Assembly (NCBI RefSeq): GCF_900156675.1 | Contig: NZ_FTOH01000005.1 | Location: forward strand, 62,001-126,000 | Direction of reading: 5' to 3' | From: Thalassolituus maritimus | Lineage (GTDB): Bacteria > Pseudomonadota > Gammaproteobacteria > Pseudomonadales > Oceanobacteraceae | DNA length: 64,000 bases | Part shown: positions 19,352 through 28,314 of the stretch, piece after piece | How positions within the stretch are numbered: position 1 is the first letter of the stretch | Layout: each line of letters opens with the position of its first letter | Position numbers and translations under genes: made by a program | Notes under the pieces: model-generated | The model's database searches: none | Told to the model about the DNA's origin: nothing | What the model saw: only the letters and a program-made list of their open reading frames with translations

Positions 19352-19816
19352 ATGCGCCACCTGATTTTCTTATTGTCACTCACTCTGATCGCCAGCTGCG
19401 GCTGGCAACTCAGGGGTGTTTCGGAACTACCGGAAGGCTTCCGTATTATTCACGTAAGTGGTGGCCCTCAGGGCATTCGTGAACAGCTAGTGCAGCGCCT
19501 TCGGTTTAATGACGTTGTTGTACCCGAACGAGCACTCGACGCACCTGCTCAGATTGAAATTAACGAATACTCCGTAGAGCGGCGTACTCTGACAGTAAAT
19601 AGCGTTGGCCAGATTGCTGAATACGAGTTCAACGCATTACTTGATGTGACCGTAATCCGTGGAGAAGAGACGTATCAATTTGTCACAGAATCCCGGCGCA
19701 CTCTTAGTAATGACGTCAACAACGTCGTTGCCACACAGCAAGAAGAACGACAGTTGCGCGATGCGCTGGATTCAGACTTGCTCAGTCGCTTGATGCGCCG
19801 TCTGGAACGTCTGTAA
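19352..19816 (+). CDS. lptE: LPS-assembly lipoprotein LptE
   Basis: This 154-residue outer-membrane lipoprotein plugs the LptD barrel and helps insert lipopolysaccharide into the outer leaflet. The signal peptide ends in a lipobox, LIASC, with Cys16 as the lipidation site, followed by the typical GWQLRG. The C-terminal half has the alternating LptE pattern and a terminal Arg-rich helix. The gene lies after leuS and before holA, the classic order. Its TAA overlaps the holA ATG by one base. Confidence 0.92.
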   Translation: MRHLIFLLSLTLIASCGWQLRGVSELPEGFRIIHVSGGPQGIREQLVQRLRFNDVVVPERALDAPAQIEINEYSVERRTLTVNSVGQIAEYEFNALLDVTVIRGEETYQFVTESRRTLSNDVNNVVATQQEERQLRDALDSDLLSRLMRRLERL

Positions 19817-20832
19817 TGAAATTGCGTCAGGATCAGTTAGGGCCGCATCTCGCCAAAGAACTGGCTCCCTGCTACCTGATTTCAGGCGATGACCCGTTAC
19901 TGGTCATGGAGGCTTGCGACGATATACGCAAAGCCGTCAAACAACAGGGCATTGATGAGCGCGAACTGTTTCATGCGGAAGCCGGTTTCGAATGGCGCAC
20001 TCTGAGAGAAGAAGCGTCAGCCATGTCTCTGTTCTCCAGCCGTCGCCTGCTGGAACTACGCATCCCCAATGGTAAGCCTTCCGACAAAGGGGAGACGATT
20101 AAGGATCTTGCCGAGCATCCGTCGCCCGACAATATTGTGCTGATCATCTGCCCAAGACTCGATGCTAAGACGCAGAAAACCGCCTGGTATAAAGCGATTG
20201 AGAAACATGGTGTTGTACTGCCCATCTGGCCCATCGAGCGGAATCAGTACCCTGGCTGGCTGAAACGTCGCTTCCAGATGGCAGGGCTCCAGGCTGACCA
20301 GGCTGCCGTTTCTGCACTTGCTCACCAGACAGAGGGCAACTTACTGGCCGCAGTCCAGGAAATCGAAAAACTGCGGATGCTGGGCGAAACTAACGTCAGC
20401 GAAGAGCTTATCATGCAGAGTGCGGGCGACAGCTCCCGCTTCGATGCGTTCGGGCTGGCAGATGCCTGCCTTATGGGAAAGCTGGGCGAAGCAAACCGTA
20501 TGCTGGGTCACCTGCGTTCTGAGGGGCACGAGCCGATTATGGTGCTGGGCGCACTGACCCGGAAGATCAGGCAACTGATTGCATTAAAGCCTTGTCAGGG
20601 GGCACAAGCACTCTCCGAGGGTTTCCGGTCTCAGGGCGTCTGGCCAAGACAGCAGGCCCCTTATAAAGCAGCCCTTCAACGTCTGTCGATGAAAGATCTC
20701 CACAGAGCACTGAACACTGCGGCAGAGGCAGACCTGGCCGCCAAGGGCAGCGGCGACGACGCTTGGCTCAAAATGGGGCAAATAGTCATTATCCTGTCAG
20801 GTCAGGCAGACAAACTCTTTACATTGACCTGA
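19816..20832 (+). CDS. holA: DNA polymerase III delta subunit HolA
   Basis: This 338-residue clamp-loader subunit opens the beta clamp. The N-terminal AAA-like domain starts with LAPCYLISGDDPLLVMEACD. Domain II and the C-terminal collar domain (about 215-335, including HEPIMVLGALTRKIRQL) are present. Like other delta subunits it lacks a working P-loop. The start overlaps the lptE stop (TAATG), giving translational coupling. Confidence 0.95.
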   Translation: MKLRQDQLGPHLAKELAPCYLISGDDPLLVMEACDDIRKAVKQQGIDERELFHAEAGFEWRTLREEASAMSLFSSRRLLELRIPNGKPSDKGETIKDLAEHPSPDNIVLIICPRLDAKTQKTAWYKAIEKHGVVLPIWPIERNQYPGWLKRRFQMAGLQADQAAVSALAHQTEGNLLAAVQEIEKLRMLGETNVSEELIMQSAGDSSRFDAFGLADACLMGKLGEANRMLGHLRSEGHEPIMVLGALTRKIRQLIALKPCQGAQALSEGFRSQGVWPRQQAPYKAALQRLSMKDLHRALNTAAEADLAAKGSGDDAWLKMGQIVIILSGQADKLFTLT

Positions 20833-21009
20833 AAAGAACCGTTAGCTCAGTCACACTTTTTTCCGATTGCCGCTGCCATACTCTTCTGAGTGATCCAATC
20901 AGCCTGAATTTGTACTCTGCCAGCCATATGGCTCACGACGACTAATCACGCGTCATGATATCGACAGAATTTGGCAATTAAGATTTCGGAAGTGTAGCCA
21001 GTGCCGTCA

Positions 21010-21055
21010 TACCGGATTCATAATCCGGTAAAAAAATAAGCGGTTTCAAAACCGC
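21010..21055 (+). ncRNA. Tandem hairpins in the leader of the next gene
   Basis: Hairpin 1 is TACCGGATT-CAT-AATCCGGTA (21010-21030), a perfect 9-bp inverted repeat. Drawn as a 7-base loop it reads TTCATAA on a CCGGA/TCCGG stem, exactly like a CAT anticodon arm. Hairpin 2 is GCGGTT-TCAA-AACCGC (21040-21055). They end 19 bases before the next start codon. I see no acceptor or D arm, so this is not a tRNA gene. A leader regulatory structure or tRNA-derived remnant are the options. Confidence 0.45.
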
Positions 21056-21074
21056 GTGCCTGATGGAGATTAAA

Positions 21075-21671
21075 ATGAACACAGTAGCCCAGCAGCAGAA
21101 CAGCGATCTCGTATGGGATCTTGAGAAACTCAATCAGCACAAACGTGCGATGAATTTCGTAAAGCAGTTCGAAAACCGCTTCTGTGTATTCTCAACTTCC
21201 GTACGTCAGCTTTACACCAATTACAGTATTTTCTTCCCGGAAGAAGCACACCGCCAGATGGTGATTCTTCCAGACCCTTACGCCTTTCACGATACCTTCA
21301 GCCACCTGAACCCTGATGCTGTCAGTGCCACAGGCCTGCATGTTATTCCGGGTAACCTGATAGGCAAGCAAGGCTTGTATCTGGTGATTTCTCACAAGGA
21401 TAAGAAGGTTCGTTCGGTGCCTATTCCGTTCCAGGAAGGTATGCGTCAGATTCTTCGCCGAACAAACAGCGACGATCCTTTCCTGCCCGTATTGATGAAA
21501 GGTGACCTACGTGAGTTCAACGACAAACTGCCTTGCCTGCACTTGCATCGTCTGCGTCTGAGCGAACTGTCTGGGCTGTCATCTCTGGAGCGTGAAAGTA
21601 TCCGCAGCCTGATCACAGATAAGCTGATGGATCTCTACCAGAAGTCTGCGACTTTCAACACCGGCAGCTGA
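21075..21671 (+). CDS. Hypothetical cytoplasmic protein
   Basis: This is a 198-residue soluble protein, with no signal peptide or membrane segment. I do not recognise the family. The start at 21075 is chosen over 21063 because TGGAG lies seven bases upstream of it and the earlier ATG sits inside that site. The sequence is mixed alpha/beta, with a cysteine pair (FCVFSTS, LPCLHLHRLRL) that shows no zinc-site spacing. It stands alone behind two strong hairpins. Codon use looks like its neighbours'. Confidence 0.6.
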   Translation: MNTVAQQQNSDLVWDLEKLNQHKRAMNFVKQFENRFCVFSTSVRQLYTNYSIFFPEEAHRQMVILPDPYAFHDTFSHLNPDAVSATGLHVIPGNLIGKQGLYLVISHKDKKVRSVPIPFQEGMRQILRRTNSDDPFLPVLMKGDLREFNDKLPCLHLHRLRLSELSGLSSLERESIRSLITDKLMDLYQKSATFNTGS

Positions 21672-21688
21672 ACCAAAAGTCTGAAATC

Positions 21689-22525
21689 TCAGGCGGTTTC
21701 TTTCGATGGGTCGTGGTAATAGGCCCGAACCAGGCGCGCTAACCCTTGTCGCCACGCCTTATTCTTAATCCCAAACGTGTGGAACAGAGACGTGTGATCA
21801 GCAACAGGTGCCCACACCTCCGGTGTCATCCCCCCCTCCTGAGTAGTCAGCTCTACGGCCGTCAAATCTTCAAACTGACGCGCCTCTGCCAGCAAGGCTT
21901 CTGCAAAGGTGTATGATGAAACCGGCTCAACGCCAGAAAAATGATAAGTTCCCCAGAGATCCTCTGCGAGATGAATCTGACGAAGCATCGCCAACACCAC
22001 GATCGCAACATCGTCGACGGGGGTCGGTTCAAACTCACGCTGCATATCTAACGCCAGCGAAGGCTCTGAACGGATGACGCTGAGAATACGACTGGCAAAG
22101 TCGCTGCCATCGAGCGTTAGCAACTGCCCAACTCGAAGAATAATATGCTGAGGATTCTCGGCCACCAGTATTTCCAGCTCAGCAAAAGCCTCACTCAATT
22201 CACTGGTATTGTCGGCAGGTGACTGCTCCTTCACTGCTTCTTTGCTGCCCAGGTATCGATGCAAGGTGGAGAGCAACACCACCAGAGCACCCTCTTCCTG
22301 GGCCCGGCCAATCCAGAATTTAGCAGACTCAAAATCGGTGGTTTCATTCAGCGCTGGCGAAATTACATACACCGGTCGGGCACTGGACTGCAACATCGGA
22401 CGCTCAGTGCTGGCAATAGACACGCCGCGATGAATGAGATTCTGTTCTGCCAGAAAGCGACAGAGATAACGACCTATTGGGCGGTCTGCACCAATGACGT
22501 GGGTGTGAAAACTACTGATAGCCAA
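21689..22525 (-). CDS. NAD(P)-binding epimerase/reductase-like protein (RmlD-like)
   Basis: This 278-residue Rossmann-fold protein resembles short-chain sugar-nucleotide reductases/epimerases. It has HVIGADRPIGRYLCRFL at the N-terminus (a degenerate GxxGxxG), ILRVGQLL in the middle and PVDDVAIVVLAML toward the C-terminus, as in RmlD. The catalytic Tyr-x3-Lys is not obvious (YLGSKEAV is a possible remnant), so enzymatic activity is uncertain. It is convergent with the preceding gene, separated by about 17 bases. Confidence 0.6.
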   Translation of the reverse strand: MAISSFHTHVIGADRPIGRYLCRFLAEQNLIHRGVSIASTERPMLQSSARPVYVISPALNETTDFESAKFWIGRAQEEGALVVLLSTLHRYLGSKEAVKEQSPADNTSELSEAFAELEILVAENPQHIILRVGQLLTLDGSDFASRILSVIRSEPSLALDMQREFEPTPVDDVAIVVLAMLRQIHLAEDLWGTYHFSGVEPVSSYTFAEALLAEARQFEDLTAVELTTQEGGMTPEVWAPVADHTSLFHTFGIKNKAWRQGLARLVRAYYHDPSKETA

Positions 22526-22594
22526 GCGCGTATTCCGAGTATGGAGTTCAAAAAAGCAAGGTTACCACTGCAATCCTTAGACAGCACGCGGGAT

Positions 22595-22966
22595 TTAATC
22601 GACGGCCAGTGACAATTCACAGATCACATTCTGATTCCGTAATGCATCATTTCTGTTGGGATACATGCGAACGTCGTTGAGGCCGATAAGTAGAGCCAGA
22701 CCTCCAGTAAGGCCGACAAACCCGGCTCTGTGCTCTTCAATAAACGGGGAATGTAACGCTAGTCCTTGTGCAAGCGCTTCATTGCGTATCATGCCTCCAG
22801 CCAAGGGATCTACGCAATCTCCCGGGCGACGAAATAGAGCGATCGACTGTGGACTGATGACAAGAGCATTGCCATTGACCAGCTCAGCCTCAGCCACAGG
22901 AGTACCGTCTACCAGCGTCAGAAGCTTCCAGGCACGGATCAGATCAGATGAATTTTCAATAATCAT
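22595..22966 (-). CDS. Hypothetical protein
   Basis: This is a 123-residue soluble protein without recognisable domains. The ATG at 22966 is chosen over a TTG two codons upstream; neither has a clear ribosome site. The sequence contains a Gly/Leu-rich stretch (FVGLTGGLALLIGLNDV) that is too polar around its edges to be a clear membrane helix. Its neighbours are a zinc-ribbon protein upstream and the RmlD-like gene downstream on the same strand. Confidence 0.5.
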   Translation of the reverse strand: MIIENSSDLIRAWKLLTLVDGTPVAEAELVNGNALVISPQSIALFRRPGDCVDPLAGGMIRNEALAQGLALHSPFIEEHRAGFVGLTGGLALLIGLNDVRMYPNRNDALRNQNVICELSLAVD

Positions 22967-23017
22967 AGACAAAAATGGCGACTTAAAAGTCGCCAGTGTA
23001 CCCCACCCGAAAGCCCC

Positions 23018-23269
23018 TCAGAAGAGCTCAATTTCGCTGTCACCGCCACCCTCGTCCCGGCGGCGCCGATCGTTGACTTCGGCAAGCACCATATCCTGCA
23101 GGTCCAGCAGCTCATCATCCGTAAGCTGGCTGATATCCAGAGCCTGAAACGTACGCGCTAATGCCGCCTGTGCCTGGTAACAATGCTGGTGAGCCGGACC
23201 GCTACCTGGGACGGTAACACCACTGGTGCCGAATACGGGCTTTTTACAATACACACAATTGAGTGACAT
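23018..23269 (-). CDS. Small zinc-binding protein (DUF2175-like)
   Basis: This is an 83-residue protein with CVYCKKPV at the N-terminus and HQHCYQ about 25 residues later, a C-x2-C ... H-x2-C zinc site. The second half is an acidic and Arg-rich helix ending ELF. A good ribosome site (GGAGAG) precedes the ATG. The pattern resembles DUF2175-type proteins. Function is unknown. Confidence 0.6.
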   Translation of the reverse strand: MSLNCVYCKKPVFGTSGVTVPGSGPAHQHCYQAQAALARTFQALDISQLTDDELLDLQDMVLAEVNDRRRRDEGGGDSEIELF

Positions 23270-23375
23270 AACTCTCCTTCGGGAGAAGTTGTTGACCTTC
23301 TTTGTGAGAGTATAGCCAGTGATTCCAGTTTCGCATGCGAGGTGAGGTCAACCCCCGACCTTTACACAGTTGCAA

Positions 23376-25838
23376 CTACTCGAAATTCACCGACTTCTCA
23401 GCACGGTTGCCAAACTTATCTTCGACAACCAGCGTCCAGCGAGTACTGTTGCCAATGATCTGGCATGGCACCATAACGTGACCAGGGTAAGACACAAAAC
23501 CATCACAACGGTCACCCATAACGCTTTCAAGCCAGACCGACTCAATACCACGGCCATCATCATATGCCATTCCCGATAGGCTCTTCGTCTCGTCGAGCCA
23601 TTCTATATTCCCAATCACCGGGGCATCGTAATCCGGATAGTCGGCTTTATCCCAAGGGTCCGTACCATCCCGCGCTTCAATCGAGTTGCTAAAGCCGTCG
23701 CCGTCCAGATCGGCGTCCGTGTTATCCCCGATGCCGTCGCCATCAAAATCTGCCCATTCTGTCGGATCAGACGGAAAGGCGTCCACGTCATTGCTGTATC
23801 CGTCATTGTCTCGGTCATCATCCAGCTCATCCGGAATACCATCACCATCGGAGTCCGGCGGTGTACTGGTGCTGTCGTATGGATCATACGATAGTTCGCG
23901 CTCATAGCGATTAATGATGCCATCACCATCAATATCCGGGTCACTGTTGTCCCCAACACCGTCCCCGTCAGTATCGCTCCATTCCTTGCGATTCAGTGGG
24001 AATACATCGCTGTCGTTCGGGACTTCATCACCATCAATGTCTTTGTCCAGGGCATCTGGAATACCGTCCCTGTCCATGTCTGAAGGGACACTTAAAGGGT
24101 CTCGTGGATCTGTGCCCAGCCGAACTTCATACTCATTGCTGATACCATCACCATCGATGTCGAGATCGATATTGTCACCTTCACCGTCTCCGTCCAGATC
24201 AGACCATTCCAGAGGGTTGTCAGGGAATGCATCTTCGTCATTCAGGTAGCCGTCACCATCTCTGTCCTGGTCAACAACGTCGGGAATTCCGTCGCCATCA
24301 GCATCACGGGGCACAGAGCTGGCATCTGCAGGATTCGTCCCTGCCTGTTCCTCGTAGACGTTATCGATGCCATCACCGTCGCGGTCTCTGTCGCGATTAT
24401 CGCCGATGCCGTCACCATCCAGATCAAACCACTCGGACGGGTCACGCGGAAAGAGGTCAATTTCATTGCCAATGGTGTCACCGTCGAGGTCAGTATCCAG
24501 TTCGTCCGGAATACCGTCCCCATCAAAGTCGTTCGGGACACTGTCAGCATTGTAAGGGTCAAAGCTCAGGGTAAGCTCAAATTCGTTATTGATGCCGTCG
24601 TTGTCGATGTCTTCATCTGAGTTGTCACCCAGACCATCGCCATCAAAATCCGCCCACTCAGAGCCGTCCTCAGGGAAGGCGTCATCTTCATTCAGATAGC
24701 TGTCACCATCGATGTCATCATCCAGTACATCGACAATGCCGTCTTTATCCAGGTCACGTGGCTTACTCTCAGGATCTAAATCGTCTGAACCCGCGGTCTG
24801 CTCGACTTCATTGCTGAAGCCATCATTATCCCTGTCAGGGTCGCGGTTATCACCGATACCGTCACCGTCAGTGTCTACCCACTCTTCGCCATCCGACGGG
24901 AATACATCGACACTGTTATCGACGCCGTCACCATCGAGGTCAGAGTCGAAGTAATCTGGCATGCCATCACCATCGACATCCGACGGCTTGCTATCCGGAT
25001 CAAGAACGCCGGTGCCAAGATGCATTTCGAAAACGTTCGGAATACCGTCGTTATCAGCATCAGGATCTTCGTTGTCCGGGATACCATCGCCGTCGGTATC
25101 CGCCCACGCCGCACTGTTGTCCGGGTAGAGATCGACATCGTTAGCAAAACCATCGCCATCACGGTCATCATCAAGGGTGTCAGGAATGCCGTCACGATCC
25201 GTATCGGCTGGCGCTGAGAAACGGTCATCCGGATCAGTACCCGCCTCCTCTTCGAAGCTATTGGCTACGCCATCACCATCACGGTCGGAGTCTGTATTGT
25301 CACCCGTTCCGTCGCGGTCAAGGTCTGACCACTCGTTTTTATCCAGCGGGAAGGCGTCGTCGACGTTAGGGACACCATCGTTATCCATATCAGGGTCAAG
25401 CAGATCTGGTATACCATCTCTGTCGCGGTCTTTCGGACGGGAGCTGGCACGCGTTGGGTCAAAGCCAAGCTTTTCCTCGTACTCGTTGCCAACCCCATCA
25501 CCGTCGAGGTCCTGATCCGTGTTGTCGCCTACACCATCGGCGTCCGTATCCTTCCAGTCGTTCGGGTCCTGCGGAAAGGCGTCTTTCTGATTCGGCACTC
25601 CATCATTGTCCATATCATCATCAATAGAATCAGGAATACCATCACCATCGATGTCTGTCTGGTCAGGGACATCCGGGTCAAAACCGGCAGCCGCCTCGAG
25701 AAAGTTCGGGAGTCCATCACCATCACGATCCGGGTCCTGAGCATCTGCGATGCCATCATTATCGAGATCATCAAGGGCCGAATGGGCAGGCAGTGACAGC
25801 GCCGCTAATATCGCCAGCGCAAGTGGTGTACGCCACAT
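23376..25838 (-). CDS. Secreted thrombospondin type-3 repeat protein with exact 75-residue pitch
   Basis: This is an 820-residue exported protein. A signal peptide (residues 1-20, ending AHS) is followed by calcium-binding DxDxDG loops. From residue 87 to 687 the FP...EW motif recurs nine times at exactly 75-residue intervals. Each unit contains DGDGxGDN, an NxxE...G motif and DGIPDxLD. Residues about 737-820 form a non-repeat domain (DAPVIGNIEWLD... ending EKSVNFE) with two cysteines. Thrombospondin type-3 repeats fold around many Ca2+ ions. A surface or matrix structural role is likely. I see no sortase, GlyGly-CTERM or barrel anchor. Confidence 0.85.
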   Translation of the reverse strand: MWRTPLALAILAALSLPAHSALDDLDNDGIADAQDPDRDGDGLPNFLEAAAGFDPDVPDQTDIDGDGIPDSIDDDMDNDGVPNQKDAFPQDPNDWKDTDADGVGDNTDQDLDGDGVGNEYEEKLGFDPTRASSRPKDRDRDGIPDLLDPDMDNDGVPNVDDAFPLDKNEWSDLDRDGTGDNTDSDRDGDGVANSFEEEAGTDPDDRFSAPADTDRDGIPDTLDDDRDGDGFANDVDLYPDNSAAWADTDGDGIPDNEDPDADNDGIPNVFEMHLGTGVLDPDSKPSDVDGDGMPDYFDSDLDGDGVDNSVDVFPSDGEEWVDTDGDGIGDNRDPDRDNDGFSNEVEQTAGSDDLDPESKPRDLDKDGIVDVLDDDIDGDSYLNEDDAFPEDGSEWADFDGDGLGDNSDEDIDNDGINNEFELTLSFDPYNADSVPNDFDGDGIPDELDTDLDGDTIGNEIDLFPRDPSEWFDLDGDGIGDNRDRDRDGDGIDNVYEEQAGTNPADASSVPRDADGDGIPDVVDQDRDGDGYLNDEDAFPDNPLEWSDLDGDGEGDNIDLDIDGDGISNEYEVRLGTDPRDPLSVPSDMDRDGIPDALDKDIDGDEVPNDSDVFPLNRKEWSDTDGDGVGDNSDPDIDGDGIINRYERELSYDPYDSTSTPPDSDGDGIPDELDDDRDNDGYSNDVDAFPSDPTEWADFDGDGIGDNTDADLDGDGFSNSIEARDGTDPWDKADYPDYDAPVIGNIEWLDETKSLSGMAYDDGRGIESVWLESVMGDRCDGFVSYPGHVMVPCQIIGNSTRWTLVVEDKFGNRAEKSVNFE
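23781..25580 (-). repeat. Eight full 225-bp coding repeats (ninth partial beyond)
   Basis: Eight units of exactly 225 bp encode the 75-residue thrombospondin type-3 repeats; a ninth begins at 23780. Counting residues between successive FP...EW motifs gives 75 in every unit although the sequences differ at many positions. Confidence 0.85.
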
Positions 25839-25852
25839 AGTTCTTTTTATTC

Positions 25853-26200
25853 CTAAGGCTGTGTTCTGGCCAGATCAGGCTGGCATTCAACCGGACGATT
25901 TTTATCAGTCACCAGAATACCGGCAACGTCTTTATCATTCTGTGGTCTGAGTAACAGATAGCCACTCTCACAGAATGCTTCTTTGCCGGAAGACTTTTCG
26001 GATACTTTGACGGAATACTCGGGGCTCAGTGACAACAGCTTGAATTCAGCCACAGTAGCCCGGTCTTTCTCTTCAGGAAACTTAATATAACCGTAATGTT
26101 TGAGGGCCAGTACAGTAACGATGACACCAACAATAAACCCGATAAAGCTCCACTTCGCTTTGTCCGGTTCGTTGTATTGCTCAGGTGTACTTTCAGTCAT
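25853..26200 (-). CDS. Hypothetical single-pass membrane protein
   Basis: This is a 115-residue protein with a charged N-terminus, one membrane helix near residues 20-38 (SFIGFIVGVIVTVLALKHYG) and a C-terminal domain of about 75 residues with two cysteines. The downstream ATG is used because GGAG lies eight bases before it; the earlier in-frame start lies in the ubiX coding end. It begins just after ubiX and ends shortly before the repeat-protein gene. Function unknown. Confidence 0.6.
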   Translation of the reverse strand: MTESTPEQYNEPDKAKWSFIGFIVGVIVTVLALKHYGYIKFPEEKDRATVAEFKLLSLSPEYSVKVSEKSSGKEAFCESGYLLLRPQNDKDVAGILVTDKNRPVECQPDLARTQP

Positions 26201-26202
26201 GC

Positions 26203-26823
26203 TTATTTCTCCGGAGATTCGCCCCACAAGGGCATCAGCTTGTGATCAATGCCGAGTTGATTCAGTATACGCGCGACAATAAAGTCGATCAGATCATTGA
26301 TGCTTTTCGGGTCATGGTAGAAGCCAGGGCATGCGGGCATGACCGTCGCTCCCATACGGGTCAGGGTCAGCATATTCGTCAGGTGTATTTCAGAAAATGG
26401 CGTTTCGCGAGGCACAAGAATCAGTTTACGCCGCTCTTTCAGGGCAACATCTGCCGCACGCTCAGTCAGATTATTGCTTGCCCCGGTAGCCACCGCTGAC
26501 AAGGTACCCGTACTGCAAGGACAGATCACCACGGGGCCTGGCTGACCTGAGCCCGATGCCCACGGCGCCATCCAGTCTTCCCGGCCGTATACCCTGACAT
26601 CATCCTCACCACAGCCGTAGTATTTCTGCAATTCCCGCGCCTGTGCCTGAGGCTTGGCCGGTAGCGTCAGCTCAGTCTCAGTTGCCAATACAAGCAGTGC
26701 CGCTTTTGAAAATATGAAGTCCGCACCGACACCCGCCGCGATTAAAGCCTGCCCGAGTCGCAGCGCATAAGCAGAGCCAGAGGCTCCTGTCACTGCAATA
26801 AGGATTCGGCCAGCATCAGCCAT
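26203..26823 (-). CDS. ubiX: Flavin prenyltransferase UbiX
   Basis: This 206-residue enzyme joins dimethylallyl phosphate to FMN to make the prenylated flavin needed by the UbiD decarboxylase in ubiquinone synthesis. The N-terminal flavin-binding motif IAVTGASGSAYALRLGQAL, CPCSTGTLSAVATGASNNL and VPRETPFSEIHLTNML are all present. The length is usual. The start overlaps the 3' end of mpl by 8 bases, a conserved association in gammaproteobacteria. Confidence 0.95.
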   Translation of the reverse strand: MADAGRILIAVTGASGSAYALRLGQALIAAGVGADFIFSKAALLVLATETELTLPAKPQAQARELQKYYGCGEDDVRVYGREDWMAPWASGSGQPGPVVICPCSTGTLSAVATGASNNLTERAADVALKERRKLILVPRETPFSEIHLTNMLTLTRMGATVMPACPGFYHDPKSINDLIDFIVARILNQLGIDHKLMPLWGESPEK

Positions 26824-28183
26824 ACTTTTCCTCCAGAGCCTTGGCTAAACGTCGGGGCATATTATCAAAGCCTCCGTTGGACATCACAAGGATACGGTCT
26901 CCCGGGCGCGCGTCATTGACGACCGCATCGACTATTTCCGCTGTCGATTGATAAGAATGTGCAGGGGCACGACACGCCCTCACGACATCCGACAATGACC
27001 AGCTGATATTTTCAGGTTCAAACCAATACGTGCCGTCAGCATCGTTTACCGAGCCCGCCAGTGTCCCTTTGTGAACGCCCGCTTTCATGGTGTTAGAACG
27101 TGGCTCCAGAACCGCAAGCAAACGTCCGTCAGTGTTAGTCAGCTGAGCCTTCGCCCCCTGAAGCGTGGTCGCGATCGCGGTTGGATGATGCGCAAAATCA
27201 TCATATACAGGAATTGCGCCTTCGGGGTTCACAAGCTCCATGCGCCGTTTCACCGATTGGAACTCAGCAAGTGCCTCCGCCGCAACAGCCGGGCTGACGC
27301 CCACATGAAACGCTGCCGCCATGGCCGCCACGGCGTTACTGACGTTGTGAGCGCCAGACAAGCTCCAATGGATGGGATACGCCTCGTCACGGACAGTCAC
27401 TTCAAACTGACTGCCATCGGGCGCATTCATCGTCCATTGCCAGTCAGCTCCGGCCGATGAAAAAGTCGCCTGACTACTCCAGCAGCCCATCGACATCACA
27501 CGATCAATTGCCTCACAGTCGGCTGGGCGAATGACCTGCCCGCTTTGAGGAATAGTACGGATGACATGATGAAACTGGCGTTCAATCGCCGCCAGATCAG
27601 GGAAGATATCGGCGTGATCAAACTCAAGGTTATTGGCTATAAAGGTTCGCGGGCGGTAATGCACGAACTTTGACCGCTTATCGAAAAAAGCCGTATCGTA
27701 CTCGTCTGCTTCGATAACAAAGAAAGGACTATCTCCCAACGTTGCAGAAGATGTGAAGTTCTCAGGGACACCGCCAATAAGATACCCTGGAGACATCCCC
27801 GCGAACTCAAGAATCCACGCCAGCATACTGGCGGTGGTGGTTTTGCCGTGAGTCCCTGCAACCGCTAACACCCAGCGGCCCTGAAGCACGTGGTCGCCTA
27901 ACCATTGAGGGCCTGAGGTATAGGGAATACCCCGCTCCAGCACATACTCTACCGAAGCGTTGCAACGTCCCATGGCATTGCCAATAACAACAAGATCAAC
28001 ATCTTCAGGGATCCCCGCTGGATCAAACCCTTGCGTCAACGCAATGCCCGCCTGCTCCAGCTGATCACTCATCGGCGGATAGACACCGTGATCGGATCCT
28101 GAGACATCATGCCCTAATGCTTTTGCCAGCTGTGCCAGTGACCCCATGAAGGTGCCGCAGATTCCCAGAATGTGAAGCTTCAT
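26816..28183 (-). CDS. mpl: UDP-MurNAc:tripeptide ligase Mpl
   Basis: This 455-residue Mur-family ligase attaches the recycled peptide L-Ala-gamma-D-Glu-meso-DAP to UDP-MurNAc. The N-terminal domain opens with HILGICGTFMGSLAQLAKALG. The ATP-binding VAGTHGKTTTASMLAWILE is near residue 105. The central domain has EADEYDTAFFDKRSKFVHYRP and the C-terminal domain VYDDFAHHPTAI. Together with ampD at the window start it completes part of the wall-recycling pathway. Confidence 0.95.
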   Translation of the reverse strand: MKLHILGICGTFMGSLAQLAKALGHDVSGSDHGVYPPMSDQLEQAGIALTQGFDPAGIPEDVDLVVIGNAMGRCNASVEYVLERGIPYTSGPQWLGDHVLQGRWVLAVAGTHGKTTTASMLAWILEFAGMSPGYLIGGVPENFTSSATLGDSPFFVIEADEYDTAFFDKRSKFVHYRPRTFIANNLEFDHADIFPDLAAIERQFHHVIRTIPQSGQVIRPADCEAIDRVMSMGCWSSQATFSSAGADWQWTMNAPDGSQFEVTVRDEAYPIHWSLSGAHNVSNAVAAMAAAFHVGVSPAVAAEALAEFQSVKRRMELVNPEGAIPVYDDFAHHPTAIATTLQGAKAQLTNTDGRLLAVLEPRSNTMKAGVHKGTLAGSVNDADGTYWFEPENISWSLSDVVRACRAPAHSYQSTAEIVDAVVNDARPGDRILVMSNGGFDNMPRRLAKALEEKYG

Positions 28184-28314
28184 TCGTCGACCAGTTATTT
28201 TACAAAGCGGTTAGTTTACACGGCCACTGCCGTCTCCCCAACAGCCACTGAATTTCCGCACAGATTAAGGTAGTATGCGCCCATTACTTAAATCAGGACT
28301 ATGAGGTTCGGAGC

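Noticed and set aside
21001-21070. tRNA-Met(CAT) gene
   Set aside because: Only anticodon-like and T-like arms are present; no acceptor or D stem could be paired.
23781-25580. Regular repeats resembling an array
   Set aside because: The 225-bp units are coding, diverged and without spacers, so this is not CRISPR.
23615-25774. Long open frames antisense and out of frame within the calcium-repeat gene
   Set aside because: They are Ser/Pro or Met/Thr/Ile repeats produced by reading the repeated GAT/GGC codons in other frames; they lack ribosome sites and domain features.
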